From contig CALNXK010000155.1 in the NCBI GenBank assembly GCA_942486035.1, forward strand, positions 741,501 through 805,500: a stretch of DNA of 64,000 nt, read 5' to 3'. Of this stretch, positions 1 to 13,400 are shown one piece after another; positions within the stretch are counted from its first letter, which is position 1; each line of letters opens with the position of its first letter. Both the position numbers and the translations under genes were made by a program. The notes beneath the pieces were generated by a model that saw only the letters and a list, made by a program, of their open reading frames with translations, was not told the origin of the DNA and did not search any database. Source of the DNA: Porites lobata. Taxonomy: Eukaryota > Cnidaria > Anthozoa > Scleractinia > Poritidae.

Positions 1-712
1 TCAGTTTCTTTTTCATTACTGAGATCCGACAACTGTGCTCATAAAACTGAGCAACACAATCCCTTAATTTATGAGACTTTTTAGGCCTTGAATCTGCGCC
101 GCAAAAAATTATGAAAGAATTCTTAGTTTGCTACAACTCAACTTAAGGCTATTATGATGTACAGTGTCCTTGCACGCGGAAACAGACTCTGTCTTTTTAG
201 TGGTCATTCTAAGCGATCTTTACCGCACTTCGCAAGATTCTTTATAGGTGCTGCTCCTTTAGAAAGTTACACTTTAAACAAAAGCTATCCAAAATTACTG
301 GTGGAAACGAATAATAATGTCTTTACCTTTCGTCGTAAATCCCAGTGATACCAGTATTACAAGAACCAAAATGGCGGAATTGAATGAAAGCCACCTAATC
401 ATGATACCATGATGGGAGATTTTTGCAGGAACAAGCTGTCCTCATCCACTCCGCATCCTTCACGATCCTTTGTCAATTAATCCATCTCGAATTGTAGAAA
501 AAATCCAACCATTTTCGAAGCAAAACTCTCGATATAAACGCTCTGCTTTCTTCCTTGGTCTATGGCTCAACAAGCTTGTGAATAATTAATAACGTTGAGT
601 CATCTGCTAATCTGACCTAACTTGGGGTTATATTGTTGTTCGACCAAGCTTGCAACGGGTTGTTTTGCTTCAGAACTTCAGTCGACCGAATCTACTTCAA
701 TAGATTTAAGGA

Positions 713-973
713 AGCAGTGTGGCTGAGTGGTTAAAGCGCTGAACTTGCCATTCGGAGGCCCCGAGTTCAAGTCCCGCCATGACCGCTTGCTGAATTCGTT
801 CACGGTAGTCACGAGTTCAAATCCTCGGCCACGCTTGTAAATAGCCAGCTGGTTTGCCTCCGGCCAGTTGGGTTTCCTAACCCTGTTAAGTTTGATTTGA
901 ATTATTTGCTTCAGGCATTTGCTCGGCCCCACTAGCATTAGTGCTATAAACACTGCCAAGGGTAAATAACGGA

Positions 974-1007
<34 letters not shown>
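713..1007 (+). repeat. tRNA-derived SINE with (ATT)n tail
   Basis: The head resembles a class II tRNA: an A-box-like TGGCTGAGTGG, then a B-box-like GAGTTCAAGTCC. A unique body contains TGGTTTGCCTCCGGCCAGTTG, and the tail ends in about ten ATT units. A second copy of the family is at about 23170-23500. It does not fold as a complete tRNA. Confidence 0.72.
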
Positions 1008-1009
<2 letters not shown>

Positions 1010-1339
1010 ACGACAAACTCAGACGCTGAAAAGACATGAGAACCGCACCCACAAGAAAACCCTCTGCTGGTGTGAGTTGTCAGTTATCTTGGTGCCAACA
1101 TCGGTGATCCCCTGTGGGCAGGGCTAACTCTAATCGTGTAAAGCGAGCCATTTATATTAAGAATCTGATCACACAAAACCAGCTGTTAAAATGAGTAGAT
1201 TTCCTCAGCACTGTGACACCATGGCACGTGCTCTGTTGAACGACACCTGAGATGCTCTGAAATGTTTTCTCGTCGAAACGCATCGACCAGATACGAAGTA
1301 GCATCGAATGGTGTACCTTAAAACAGGTTCAAATAATAA

Positions 1340-1520
1340 TAATAATTGGGCACGTGCTTTGGAAAAAACCTGGTAACAGGCAAGGCAAGCACAACAGAGG
1401 CAGACCGAAGGACACCTGACGACGAACGGTAGAAGGAGAGATGAAAACCCTAATAAACCACACCCGCAGGGGTACCATCGGGAAGCTGGCCCAGAATAGA
1501 CCTTCGCTGCTGCCCTTCAT
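1340..1520 (+). repeat. Decayed non-LTR retrotransposon fragment (possible)
   Basis: On the plus strand one frame reads RGRPKDT, a stop, then RRTVEGEMKT, followed by GTIGKLAQNR. This resembles the end of many invertebrate non-LTR reverse-transcriptase ORFs (GRPxxTWRRTVE...). Stops and indels show that it is dead. No longer ORF surrounds it. Confidence 0.42.
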
Positions 1521-2026
1521 TCCACCGGGCATTGTGAGCAGTAAGTAAGTAAATCTGACTTGTGGTTTCTTTGTATCAAGCGAGCCTCTGGGCGGGGAGG
1601 AGCACAAGGAAATGAACAGAGTCATGAGTGACATATTTTATGGTAAAGTACCGCCTACTTGTATTTATCGGCTTTGAAAGATTTTCTGCAATCAGTAAAA
1701 CTTCAGCCAATTAAAAACCTGGATTTAGAAACTGCAAAACGCCATAACAATCCCCTCGATTCGTAATTTAGACGTAAAATGAGAGATGCAATACCTTGTT
1801 TTTTCGATTTCATTCACGTTTATTGCGTGAAATGACAATTCAAGACAGTTCACTTGGTGAACTTACTGATGAACAACACTGATCTCCAACGCATGAACAA
1901 CTATGCCAACATGCCCCTCGAGTTTGCCAGTGCTTTCCTTTACAATTTTGAAACCTTTAGAAAGCGACCACTCAAACTGAAGTGGTCCTTAAGAAGGGTG
2001 GTTGCTTTCTGAGTCCATATCTAATT

Positions 2027-2096
2027 CGAGTGGGTCACAATAGCAATTTGACCAAAACCAAAAACTATGCATGAAACGTCTCTGGCACCCAGGGTA
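2027..2096 (+). repeat. Partial MITE copy (TACCCTGGGTGCC family)
   Basis: It ends with CTCTGGCACCCAGGGTA, the same terminus as the complete element at 9387-9572. The left terminus is not found, so it is truncated or decayed. Confidence 0.5.
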
Positions 2097-5000
2097 TATA
2101 AAAGTCCGTCTGTCAGTACAGCTGTTTTAGTGACTCTTTTTATTCTAGAGGTGCATAATTCGTCTAGACTAATTGTGTCTACTTCTGCTGCCCCAAGAGT
2201 GACCAATATCAATTTTCTCCTAACAACATCAGCAGTTCATCAAGAGTAAAAGTTATGAGAATTAGGAAATTGATTACCCAAGGAAGAATGCTTTGATCTT
2301 AAACCAAATTCTCTCAACTTTTCTTAAAAGAAATGTATGGAGATCAGTCTGGAGAATTTGTATGTGGATCTTGGGGCTTAAAAAGTTTCAGTTAGGCTGA
2401 AATAGGGCTGCCTCTCATCGCCCTCTGCCATTAGGAGTAATTCCTCTCTTGCGAGGAATGACTTAAACAAACAAATAAAGGCAAACACAAAAACAAAAAC
2501 AAAACCAAATTCCACAATTTTAATCGTTTTTCTAGACTTTTTCCAGGCTTGGAAAACTGGTTTCCAAATTTCAATAATTTTTTGACAAGAATTCAGGACT
2601 CTGTGACATACTATGTAATTATCCAGGCAAGACGGTAAGCAATTTATTTTGTTAGGGTGCAATATGCCCCCAGGGAGGGTACTCCAGATTTCAAGTGGCA
2701 GGGATGATAGAATGGCAGCAAAAATCAACACCCAAAAAAATCCCTGGACAAAAATTAACCCCTGAAAATTCCCATGCTGAATTTCAATACTTATACTTTG
2801 ATATTTTGATACTGTCGAATTACAGAAAATGTTTGGGAAAATCAAGGTTTTCTAAAAACTGATCAGGGACTTCTTTGCAGATTTAGTGTATTGTTTCTTT
2901 GAACTCGTAAGTTACTCTTTTCAAAGAGAAAGCATCAAATATATGAATTCAGGAAGAATTAGCTGGCTTTGAATTCCAATAACTATCTTTAAATTTCCTG
3001 CCCTCTTGCCCAGTTTACCCATGACGCAACTATGGGCATGAACTCCTCTATTTCGTCCAACATCCCTTCAGCAAACACCTCTCCCAACAAACATTGTTTA
3101 GAGGGAGTACATGTTCATCATATAGAATTCCCCGTTACATCAACAGATTGATGCCAGTCAATATAAGATGATAAAATTTTGTTATATCATTGTCAAAGTG
3201 TTGAGTATTCATAACAAACTTTGACAGCGTCAAGCCTGGCGTATGGTAACTGCAGAGAGGCCAACCTCAGGACATTATATGAAGTCTTACATGAAGTACA
3301 TACTATCAAAATTCGCGATCATCCTTTTGATACCAGAAATAATCTTTGTCAGTGACTAAATACGTACAAAAATGCTTCAGAAGCCGTACTACGAATAAGA
3401 AAAATTCAAGTTTTGAGCTAAAAATAGGCTAAATCTCAAACTAAGACACAGGAAAGCTCCAAAGATGATTTTATCCGGGAGATATGGTGACCCGTACGGG
3501 AGACCGGGAGATTGGTGTCGTATTCGGGGGACTCCCGGGATAATCCGGGAGAGTTGGCATTATTTTGAAACTGTCAAAAAATAATGACTGTCTCTTGCTG
3601 ACACTGATGCAAACCTTTTTCTACATTGCTACCACACATTTAAGGTCGTACCTTGGTTTAAGGTCTCGGTAAATGAAAATTTTAGTACATTGCTCGATTT
3701 TGTTTTTTTTGGATTTTTGGCATGAGTGGGTCCTAAATTTTAATTTGGCAGAAAAAGAAAATCAGAAAGTGCTTTTTAACCCTTCTAAAATAAGCCTTTT
3801 CTGGGCTAACCAGCCCACTCTATTTTAGACGCAAAAATCAAAATTCTCCGACCTCCAGTCGGGACAGGTTTTAAGCTATCGCTTTGAAACTTTCAGATAT
3901 GATGGATAATGATATAGACTCAAAAAGGGTGTGAGGAATTTTCCGATTTCCCTTTGTAACTCATTTTATGTCAGTTTCTTTGCGTAAATCGCGCTCGAGA
4001 TTCGACTGTTTAGTTTGAAATGCAATAATTCCGCTAACACGAGACATCTGCAAATTTCCTCACACCCTTTTTTAGGTCTTTTATCTGTCAATCAGATGCA
4101 ATAAAAAGGAAGTGAATATTTAACAACGCGAAAGGGCTGGAGCTTCAGCAGTAAACTCGATACCTCTGAGTTCGAGAACAAAAAACTTAAGCACCTTTTG
4201 AAATTCGATGAAATAAAATCTTTTATAAGGTAATTTAGTCTTTTAGCTTTAGTTTGATATGTAACTTGCCTTTGTAGCGAAAATACTCGCGCGACTAGAA
4301 TTTTTTTCTGTGGGCACCTCGTTTTCCTTTACCGAGACCTTAACGCAAGGTAATCAGCCCGCTGGGTTCCCGAGGAAGGATTTAGGCCATGGGAGGCAAA
4401 AGGTAGCAGAGATCAGTAATAATGCCAGTGGAAATGTTGTCGCCTGTTGTCTGTCTCATTTTCAAAATCATCACAGTCTTATAACCAAGGATTATCATAA
4501 CATGTAGTTTTCCATTTTGTCTTTCAATTCAGCCCGTACCCATGACGGAACCTCGGCGCCAGGCTTAAGTCCTCGTTAACAATACGTCATGATTGAATGT
4601 TATGTGAGACTCCGTTTATTATCCGTGACTTCATGTATGCTTCATAAAGCAACATCACGGAAAAGACTGCAGGGCACCACAGCACAGGTAACCTATGCAA
4701 GCTCGAAAATGTTGCGTAACCTTGGAAATATATGGATTTTGAAGGGGAAAAAACGAATGTGTCAACCTGCGAATGTAAAAAGGTATTAATAAAAATCGGC
4801 TAACCTCACTTAAGTTGTGTCGATCTTTTTTCCTGTGTGATCATGATCACACCGCGCCGATTTATGGACATTTTATGGGTTCAGATACTGGTACTGATCT
4901 CTAAAAAGGCCGGCTACATAGACTTTAGTGTGAACACCTGAGAACAGGAACCACTTCGACAAGAATGTATGCCAAAAAAGTTTTATTAAATCGTTATACC

Positions 5001-6127
5001 ACAATCTATCAATGAGTACATGTACAGGGCCGGGATTGGTTTTCGTCGAACCAACCTCCTATTAACGTCAACAAGTGGACAAACGAAGAACTAACTAACT
5101 CAAAAAATAATAATTATTATAAAATATTACTGGTAATAGGGGAAAAGCCTTGGTCACAATGAGATTTGCTTTAAAATCAACACCGGGTGAAGCCTGAAGA
5201 GAATTTTTTCCGACAGAGGCAGTATTAGGAAATAACATATTTTAAATGCATAGTTCTCTTAGGTATTTAAGACACAGTGCAGACACAAGAAAGTGCCCCT
5301 GTTGACTCTATACTGACGCACATCTTCCAGCTATCAAGAAACTTGTGTTTGTCGGTGAAGCCAACCTGTACGGAAGAAATTATTTCCGCATCACCTAACT
5401 TCGTATTCGATTGATACTGAGTACAATACAACATCTTATAATTTTGCAAAATATGTTATTTCTCTGGTAACTGTAGTCGGTGCCTCGAGCTAGAGGAGAA
5501 AATGAATTGTGAAGGATCTTGGTAGGGTTTTTTCTTCGTGCTGCTTGCGTCTAAAAGTTTATGTGTCTTAACTTTCTTTCTAACCTCTCAGGATCTCTTC
5601 TTTACCGAAGAGTTTGGTGTTGTCGTGATTAGAGAGCGAGATCACCTGTTGTCAAATGTCATTAGCGCTACCCCATATAAAGAGAAAGAGTCTTGCAAGT
5701 AAGAAAGGCTTACAATGTGCGTAATTCTAAAAAAGCAAGACCTTTTAAAGTACTGTCCGTTTTACTGATCTGATAAAAACCGAACTTAAAAAATCAATTA
5801 GAAATAATCTCTGCGTGATCTACGTTTGTTGGCCGAGGAGAACAATATATAATTAAGGGCTACTGATAGCAACTAAGCCTTAAAAACCTAGCTTCTTTAT
5901 CAGCAGTTGCACCGCACTTAAGACATGCGCAAAAAATTGGTGCATGTGGGGATCTCGTGTTTAGAGATTGTTCCCTTCTAGCTCTACGCCTTCAATACCA
6001 GCGATGTTACAAGACACTGAAACAGGCTTTAGATATATACTGAGAGGTACAAACAGATGTTGAACTTTCGATCAACTTTGTTCATATCGGCTAGAATGAC
6101 AAGAGTTGCCTTCAGACGTCTCTTCAT

Positions 6128-6132
6128 CTAAG
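6128..6132 (-). CDS. Gene C: candidate terminal exon (uncertain)
   Basis: A good acceptor (CATGTCTTTGCAG) at 6133-6134 would join the 7390 donor to give one Thr codon and a TAG stop. In a different phase the same sequence reads LDEETSEGNSCHSSRYEQS and then a stop, which looks more like a tail but would need the alternative donor GTAA|GTTGTC. I cannot decide between these or exclude another exon. Confidence 0.25.
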
Positions 6133-7389
6133 CTGCAAAGACATGAAAGTTTAGCAGCTTTGAAGCTCAAATATGATCCTTATAGTCACTTTGTAGTCCC
6201 TTTTTAACTTCTGAGCAATTCACTAAAACGTGTAATTTCCTTCCATAGGTGCGCATGCCTCGAAGTCACACCTTCCCAGTAACTGGGTTCTCTTTGCAGT
6301 CATCGTCTTCTCAGTATCTTGGCATCGGTGTTCGATATCTTGTTTGAGTAGCTGATAGAAGACAAAAATGGCAACAATAAATGATTTTACAACCTGCAAA
6401 TACTTCTCAGTCGGATTTTGTGAATTGTTTCATGATCTTAAGAAGACAAATTCTGATTCTTTCTAGTTTAATTGCGGGTTTTGAGGACACTATTTTCAAG
6501 CTTTCCGCAGTCTTTGTTTGCAACCATGTGACAAGGCGGCCATGTTGGTGGTCAATAAAATAGAATTTTTCTCAAAACGTTTGTATGAAAATGGAGTTTA
6601 GTTCCCAGAGGAGAGATATACTTTGGTTCTTCACCACCAGCATGTCCGCCATGACGTCACGTACCAACCAGCAATTGGCCATCTTTAGTTTTAGTTACGT
6701 GTGGGACTGGGTTGGTGTTGAGTGGCATTGTACTATGGGATTATTTTTGGGCACAAATTTAAACCCAGTTTTCTGTGTAACCCCTAAATATGCCAGAAAA
6801 GAAGAGATAGCGTCTCCGAAATAGTCCCCGTGCAATTCGACACAACGCCGATCCAACCTGACGCATGACCTCTAATATCTTTGCCAGGGTCCCATATGGC
6901 AGCGGCATATTGGAAAACAAGAAGACTACAGGGTCAAGTTTGCGCGAACTCAAAATATCTAGGTAAATTGCCGAAATCACACTTTTATCATTGGAGATTC
7001 CTACAAAATGCATCAAAAAAGGCAGTTTGTGTTTGACGTCATCTGTAACTATCCATTGCGTGTCAGTTTTGCAATTAATTACTTCCTCTCATTTAATTTT
7101 CTTTGAAGGTGGAGCTCAGGCCTTATAAACCTCTTGGTTTCCTCTGGGCCACCCTTGCCAGTTTATTATATTCATTCCAATATTTGTTTATTACTTTGGC
7201 AAATTAAATATATTAAATGAATGTAAAAAACTTCACGGAGACCACGACGGAGCAAGATTAACAAAGTTTAATTAACAAACCTCTATGGTTCTTCAAGATC
7301 TAGTACAATATGCACGCATGCCTATGATAAAATACTGCTGGTTATTACGCTAAACAGAACTGAAACATCATGAAATCTTGACAACTTAC

Positions 7390-7454
7390 TTTTTGGTAAC
7401 ATTTCATCATCTTCATCATCATCAAGCATTCGTCTTTGCTTTCGAATTTTTTGC
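7390..7454 (-). CDS. Gene C exon 11: cytoplasmic tail
   Basis: 65 nt, phase 2 in, phase 1 out, acceptor AATTGCTTTCAG, donor AAAA|GTAAGT. It encodes RQKIRKQRRMLDDDEDDEML: a basic stop-transfer and then an acidic cluster, as expected just inside the membrane. It continues to a further exon. Confidence 0.7.
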
Positions 7455-10400
7455 CTGAAAGCAATTTAGCAACAACATATAAGGACAGAATAACTGGCGA
7501 GGGAAACTGATTGCAAGCAAAGACGAAAGTTTATAAGACCTTATAAGAAGAACGAAAAGACTCTGGAAATCAAACAAGTTTCAGAAGAAAAGAATTTAAT
7601 TTTTTTGTGGGAATGATTCGATGAGAGCGGGTCTGCGACAATTTAGTATGCAACTTTTCACCCCACATAAGGGAATCCAAGACAGTCTTGGATTTTTTAT
7701 TCCACTGCTTGGATTCCGGACTTGATTCTTAGGATTCCGGATTCCACAAGTTAAATTTTCCTAGATTAGATCATTATACGTTTCCGGAAGACTGCCCACA
7801 TACCCCAACATTTTGCCTTACGTGAGAAGTAAATGTCAATGTTGGCGTAGGGGAGGGGTAGGTGCTCAGTTTCCCAGAAACGTATACTAAGCTGTCTCAA
7901 TAGCACACGTTCGATATATTAAAATTCTAACATGACTCCAGGGCTTTCTGGTCATTTTTCTATATTTGGTTCGGTTTTCTTTGCTCTCAAGTCCCTTCCG
8001 GGAATTACGAGATAATGGAACTCGTCAAAATTTGCAATTTTGAACCTATAAAGCCTCGGGATCATGATAGAATTTTGATATATCAAGGGTGGGCTATTAA
8101 TTACATATCCATTCTGGTCTTCGAGGATGATTTGTAGCTAGCACTTGTTACTCGTCACTTGTCACTTGACTGCCCTACCTCTTTGTACAGATGCACACAG
8201 CCCATATCACTCCACCGATTCCTGCTACAAAAGCCAGTGAGGCTACGATAATATATACAAGCATCCAATCTGAAAACAAATCAGAAATGGGTAGTTGAAT
8301 ATCTCCTTAGTCACTACTCCACGAACTTATAGATAATAACAAATGGACTACAGCAATGTTGGGAGTTTTGGAAAGATGAAAAAGAAAATATCTCGGGGTA
8401 TGACAGCCTGTGGTGTTAACTTCTAAGCCATCTAGCATAATATCGAATGTTCTGGGCAAAAGCGTCAGTCACCATTCAGTTTGAAATTACTGGCTAAACA
8501 AAAAGGAGCCAGACTTCGGCTACAAAAACGATCAAGTATTTTCCTAATCTGAAGGAACATTACAGCCGCAATCAAATTGCTTTTTGAAAAGAAGTGTAAC
8601 ATGGTTCTTAAAAGCGGAAATAAAATAACGTTCATTAAATCCTTAGATAGAGTAAACAGTGTGTTTCGACGAAAAAAAAAAATTACTAATGATACACACC
8701 TTTTTCCTTTTGCGCGCTCTTTCCTCTGTTCATGTACGCCAGCTGGACATTAGCCCCCGTAACTGCAGGTTCAGCATTTGTCTGGCACATGACTCCATCA
8801 AGACACTGCACTGCAAAACACTTATTATTCAGCAGATAAGCGATGTCACACGTGGGACGAACACAACACCGGCTGATACATCGGTGAATATCATCTGCTT
8901 TTCCCAAATCTGTAAAGTTGGTCGCCGAACTTCCGGGTTGAAGTTTAATGTCAGTGGAAATTCTGCTGTCTTTGCAACTTCCGGTTTTAGATGCAAACTT
9001 AGTGGAGGAAGTATCCTCGGGAGGAGTGGCAATAGCGGAGAGGTCTTGGGAGAGAGAGAGGATATTGAGTTAGCTAGTGGTTCTTTTGGTCTTTGTGAAC
9101 GGTTTGAAGTATTACTCTACTACTAATCATTAAGTGTAACCGCTAAAACCCGGAGGTTAAAGATGCCGTGAACTCTGTGCAGCGTATAGAGTGTTTTTAC
9201 TCAAGTGACCACCGCTATGAAAATATATTACAACAAAAGAAAGCGTTTACATAAGAAAAGAGATCCACCAGACTGGTTTGGAGCACCAACATGGCCACCG
9301 TTTTATTTTTTTTGGAAAACCAATGTGGTGGACGTGAAGTCATGTGAAAAGGGTCTCAGAAAGCTGTCACAATTTACAGTGCGACCTACCCTGGGTACCA
9401 GAGGTTTTTCTCGCGTACGGCGGGAATTTTAGGTGTTGGCCGAAGGCCGACACATCATCGGCCGTAGGCCTCAGCCACGAGCGGCGAAGCCGCGAGAAAG
9501 AACACGCGGGTCGCTATAAAGACTTGACAGAAACCGGAAACAGCGCTAGAAAAGTCTCTGGCACCCAGGGTAAGTGCGACCGGGAAAACCTTCAACACTT
9601 GAAATATCTCAGGAATGTTTATAGTGTTATGACCAATCACAGGGAAGACCAAGGCACGCGAACTGGCCGCAAAACCACAAACTAAACCTTTGGGATCATC
9701 TGGATCAGGATCAGTGATCCGAGATCACTCGGATCATGGCAGAACAAATGAACCGATGAATCCTTGTCCAGAGTAAATTTATCGGTTCATTTGATCTACC
9801 ATGATCCGAGTGATTCTGATCCGGATCAACTCAAAGGAACGCACCCTAATTAACGTTCTTGCTTGTGGTTAAGTTTTCTCACACCTGATTGGCTTTTCTC
9901 TTGCAAGACAATAACATTCCTGAGATATTTCAAGCGTTCACGGTTTTCCCGGTCACACTGTAAGAGTTGGAACCGTCTTGCACAGCATAGCTAATAATAA
10001 CAAAAGCTAAAAGAGTCATGCTGTCTTGTAACTTGAATGGTCCCGATTTAGGATTTCCTTAACACTGACTCAAAAGTTATTCAGTTGTTACCCTCTACCG
10101 GGCTCAACTGAAAAATTCCAAAGAAAAGTACTGCCCTTATAGGTTTCATTAGAATGGCCACACTGAACCGTGTCAAATACAAGACTGCACAGGAACATAG
10201 TGCTACTCGATAGCGTTCATTTGAGCCTTCTATACGATTATATTTTAAGTATTCAAAAGAAAAACATTAGATACATCGATAACCCTAGACTAAGCGTTTA
10301 AGTAAACTCTACCTGTTTCTTCCTTCGGCTCCGCCTTCATGATCATGGCTGAAATAAGCGGAGTTTTCTTGGAAGCTTTTACCGTGACAGGTTTGCAATC

Positions 10401-13400
10401 GTCTCTTGAAGAGCAAGACACAGAATAACATTTCTTTTCTACCATGTAGGCTACATCGCACTCTTTGCTGTCGCAGCATTTTTCCATGCACTTTGCCATG
10501 CTTTCTGCTTCTTTGACCAGAGTAAAGTTGCCTTTATGTATACCGCTTGGCAGGTCTTTATTGTTAGTTATGTTGCTGTGTTTGCATTTGAGATTTTTTG
10601 GTTCTGGTGGAATGGCTGGGGCCTTGCTAGTTTCTGCAATTTAAATGAAGATGAAAGTCACACTAGCCTTGAATTGTCTATTCTGTCGTAAGAAAATAAA
10701 ACTGCTCTTTGTGAGGGCTTCGCACAGTCACAGATGAATACCCCCCAATTTCTAAAGTGAAGCATGAGATAGATTTAGAATCTCGTTTACGGATAACGAC
10801 AAACGTCAGTCGAAGATTCAAGGTGACAATTTCTCAGTTTAGAAAATTAGCAGATAAAAACAGCTCAAAACAATTGTTAAGGATGAAACTGCCATGAAAC
10901 TACTCATTTCTGTGTAGATCAGTATAATAAACGGTAAACGACAAGTAAAGGGGAAAATTGGTCACGTGGTACAAATTGACCTTTGCCGTTTACCGTAAAC
11001 GCGATTCTAAACCTCTCTATGCTCATACGAGCATAAGTCAACCATCGAAGGTGTTTAAAGGTGATGATCAGTGCAGCTGTGTTCCAAATTCCAAACAATA
11101 TTGCAAGGGTGATGATCAGTATAGTTGTGTTCCATTTTGAATACAATATTGGAAATTTCGCACAAGGGATGAAAAAATGAAATAAAACTCTCAATTCAGA
11201 GAAAAAATTTTTTTTGTTTTCGTTAGCAGGTTTCAGCAGGTCTTTAGAACCCTAGCCTGCAAACGCAGACGTATTTCCGGTCGTCGCTTCTCTCCACCCG
11301 AGAAGCAATAAACGGAAATACGTCTCACCGAGGTAGAATACTTTAGATTGGATAAGGGAAAGAGAGGGTTCCGAGAGGCGAAAGCTTTACTTGACCTTTT
11401 TCCTTTCTGTACTAATTGAAGAACTATTTTCCTTGCAATAAAGACCTTAGAAACTAATACTATTGATTCCAATAGTTTTATCAGCACCAAAAGGCCAGGT
11501 TTGAAGGCTTGATCACTCTACACCACTGGAAATCTAGTACTCAAAATAGACTCACCCTTTGTGTTAGAATTTTCCAACTGCCGCACGTAAGCAAGCTGAG
11601 GATTGTAATCGGACGGAGGAGCTTTGGTATGTTCACAGAGATCCTTACTATTGCAAGCAACAGAGTAACATGTCTTGCCGAGCATAAAAGCTACATTGCA
11701 TTTCTTATCTTTGCAACAAATATCTTGACATTCGTCCATTCCTTTCACATCACCATGGTTACTGAATTTTCCGGATTTCTTTCCACCTTTAAGTGTTACA
11801 TTGTCAAGTACTTTTGCTTTATTGCATTGCTTTTTAGCCGAGTCATCCTTTTTGGCCGAGTCGTCAGTCTTCGCCTTAGATTCGGAAGCTTCGGAATTTT
11901 CCGATCCCCCGACGGGCGTCAGCTTGATCTTTCCGTCCACGATGTTCATTTGCATGGCTTGGCCGGCTGCGGCCGACTTTATTTGATTCTTAAAACTCTG
12001 TTGATTGTCTGCATGTGGTATCTCTGTTTTCTTGGTTTCCGTTTGGGCACCAGCTAGCTGATCAAGGGTTTGTGAAACAGGCGAAGCTGGTGCTGCTGGT
12101 TGAGCTGGTTGTGCTGGTTGTGCAGGTTGTGCAGGAAGGATTGGAAACTGCATTGCTAAATAAAATACAAGGAATTTTTAAACTAACTGTGCTACGAAAT
12201 TTATCGAAATTCAAATAGAGGAAATTGCCAACAAATTGCGAGAGACATAAGTAAAATGAGGATAAAGAACACAGCATATACAAAAGAAGGCACGATAACG
12301 AACTTGTAAAATTTCAAATACATTTCATTAAAACTTACATAGCACAATTTTCCATGGAGCATGATCTAATACGCTCAAAAGCCCCCTAAATTTCATTCAG
12401 TAATATTTGTACTTTACTTGTCATGTATTCCACTCATTTACTGATGAATATTATCGCTTTTTCGTTATCTATTGCCTTTTACGGTAAAAACAGGCCATTC
12501 TTACAACATGCATAACTTGAGAAATGATTTAGTTCATACGAACCAGCGCCGTTATCTATTTGACTTCCACCCATCGGCATAAGCGGCTTCTGACCCGTCT
12601 CCTGGTTAGAGGCAAAAGGGGACACGGGAGGAGAGGGTGGGGAAGGCAGGGTCATCTGCTGTGCCAGCCCTGGTAGCAAAGGTGTCTGCCCTTGTCCCTG
12701 GGTTTGTGAGAACTGTGTTGTTTCTGCCGCTTCCATCGCTGGAGCTGTTAAACCGGGTAGTTGAGCTTGTGGTGTCAATGCTGGTGCCGATGGCGGTGAC
12801 AGAGGTGTCTGTGGTAATCCCGGGATCGTTGCATTGGTTTGCTGATCTGAAGGCTTTGGTGCACCTTGAGTCACATCAAAAAAAAAAAAAAAAAAAAAAA
12901 AAAACACCGAAGTACAGTGATAAGTGTGTACAACACCCATTTCATGGCGGTCACCTTCCCTTAATTAGCCTTTTAACTCCGAAGACTTGATTACTTGTTC
13001 ACTCTTCTGTCTCTACACATTTTCTTGCACATTAGATGAGACACACAGGGGTTATATAAAGATAAAATCCCACGGCTGATTCATTTGTCTATTCTCATGA
13101 CTTACGTGTTAAATAATGTATTGATTATCAGGAGAATTTACATGCCAGTCACCGCTGGGAGTAATTCAACTGCATGTTGACCATACGAACTTTAAAGTGA
13201 CAATGAGATCTTTTGTGCCAAAATCTTAGCCGCAGAAATAATAATAATAAAAAAAAGATCTCTGCACTTTCATTGCGTGACCTTACGTTTATTGCATCCT
13301 TACACAGCTAAAAGTTAGGACGCGGAATGTACTTACAGATGACCTTAAAAGGTCTCATTGTTTGCTTGAATTGCGTTATGTTATTTGATACGCTGTAAAC

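Larger units (their letters stand above)
1..6100. other. Repeat-rich region without a supported gene
   Basis: Apart from the SINE (713-1007), the retrotransposon fragment (about 1340-1520), a partial MITE copy (about 2027-2096) and a GGGAGA/CCCGGGA-rich stretch at about 3470-3555, I see no gene. ORFs here are short, lack domains and have no matching splice context. It may hold the 3' UTR of gene C. Confidence 0.5.
9374..9963. mobile_element. Composite nested DNA transposon in gene C intron
   Basis: The outer element has inverted ends TTACAGTGYGACCGGGAAAA at about 9374 (interrupted) and about 9963. Both are followed by an inverted TTGAAATATCTCAGGAATGTT. It holds two inserts: the MITE at 9387-9572 and a second hairpin element at about 9684-9845. 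It lies in the intron between exons 9 and 8 of gene C. Confidence 0.65.

Noticed and set aside
713..800. Candidate Leu/Ser-type tRNA
   Set aside because: No proper acceptor or anticodon stem; continues into a SINE body with an ATT tail.
11509..12057. 182-codon plus-strand ORF
   Set aside because: Antisense shadow of gene C exon 7. The minus strand has the MANSC domain and splice sites.
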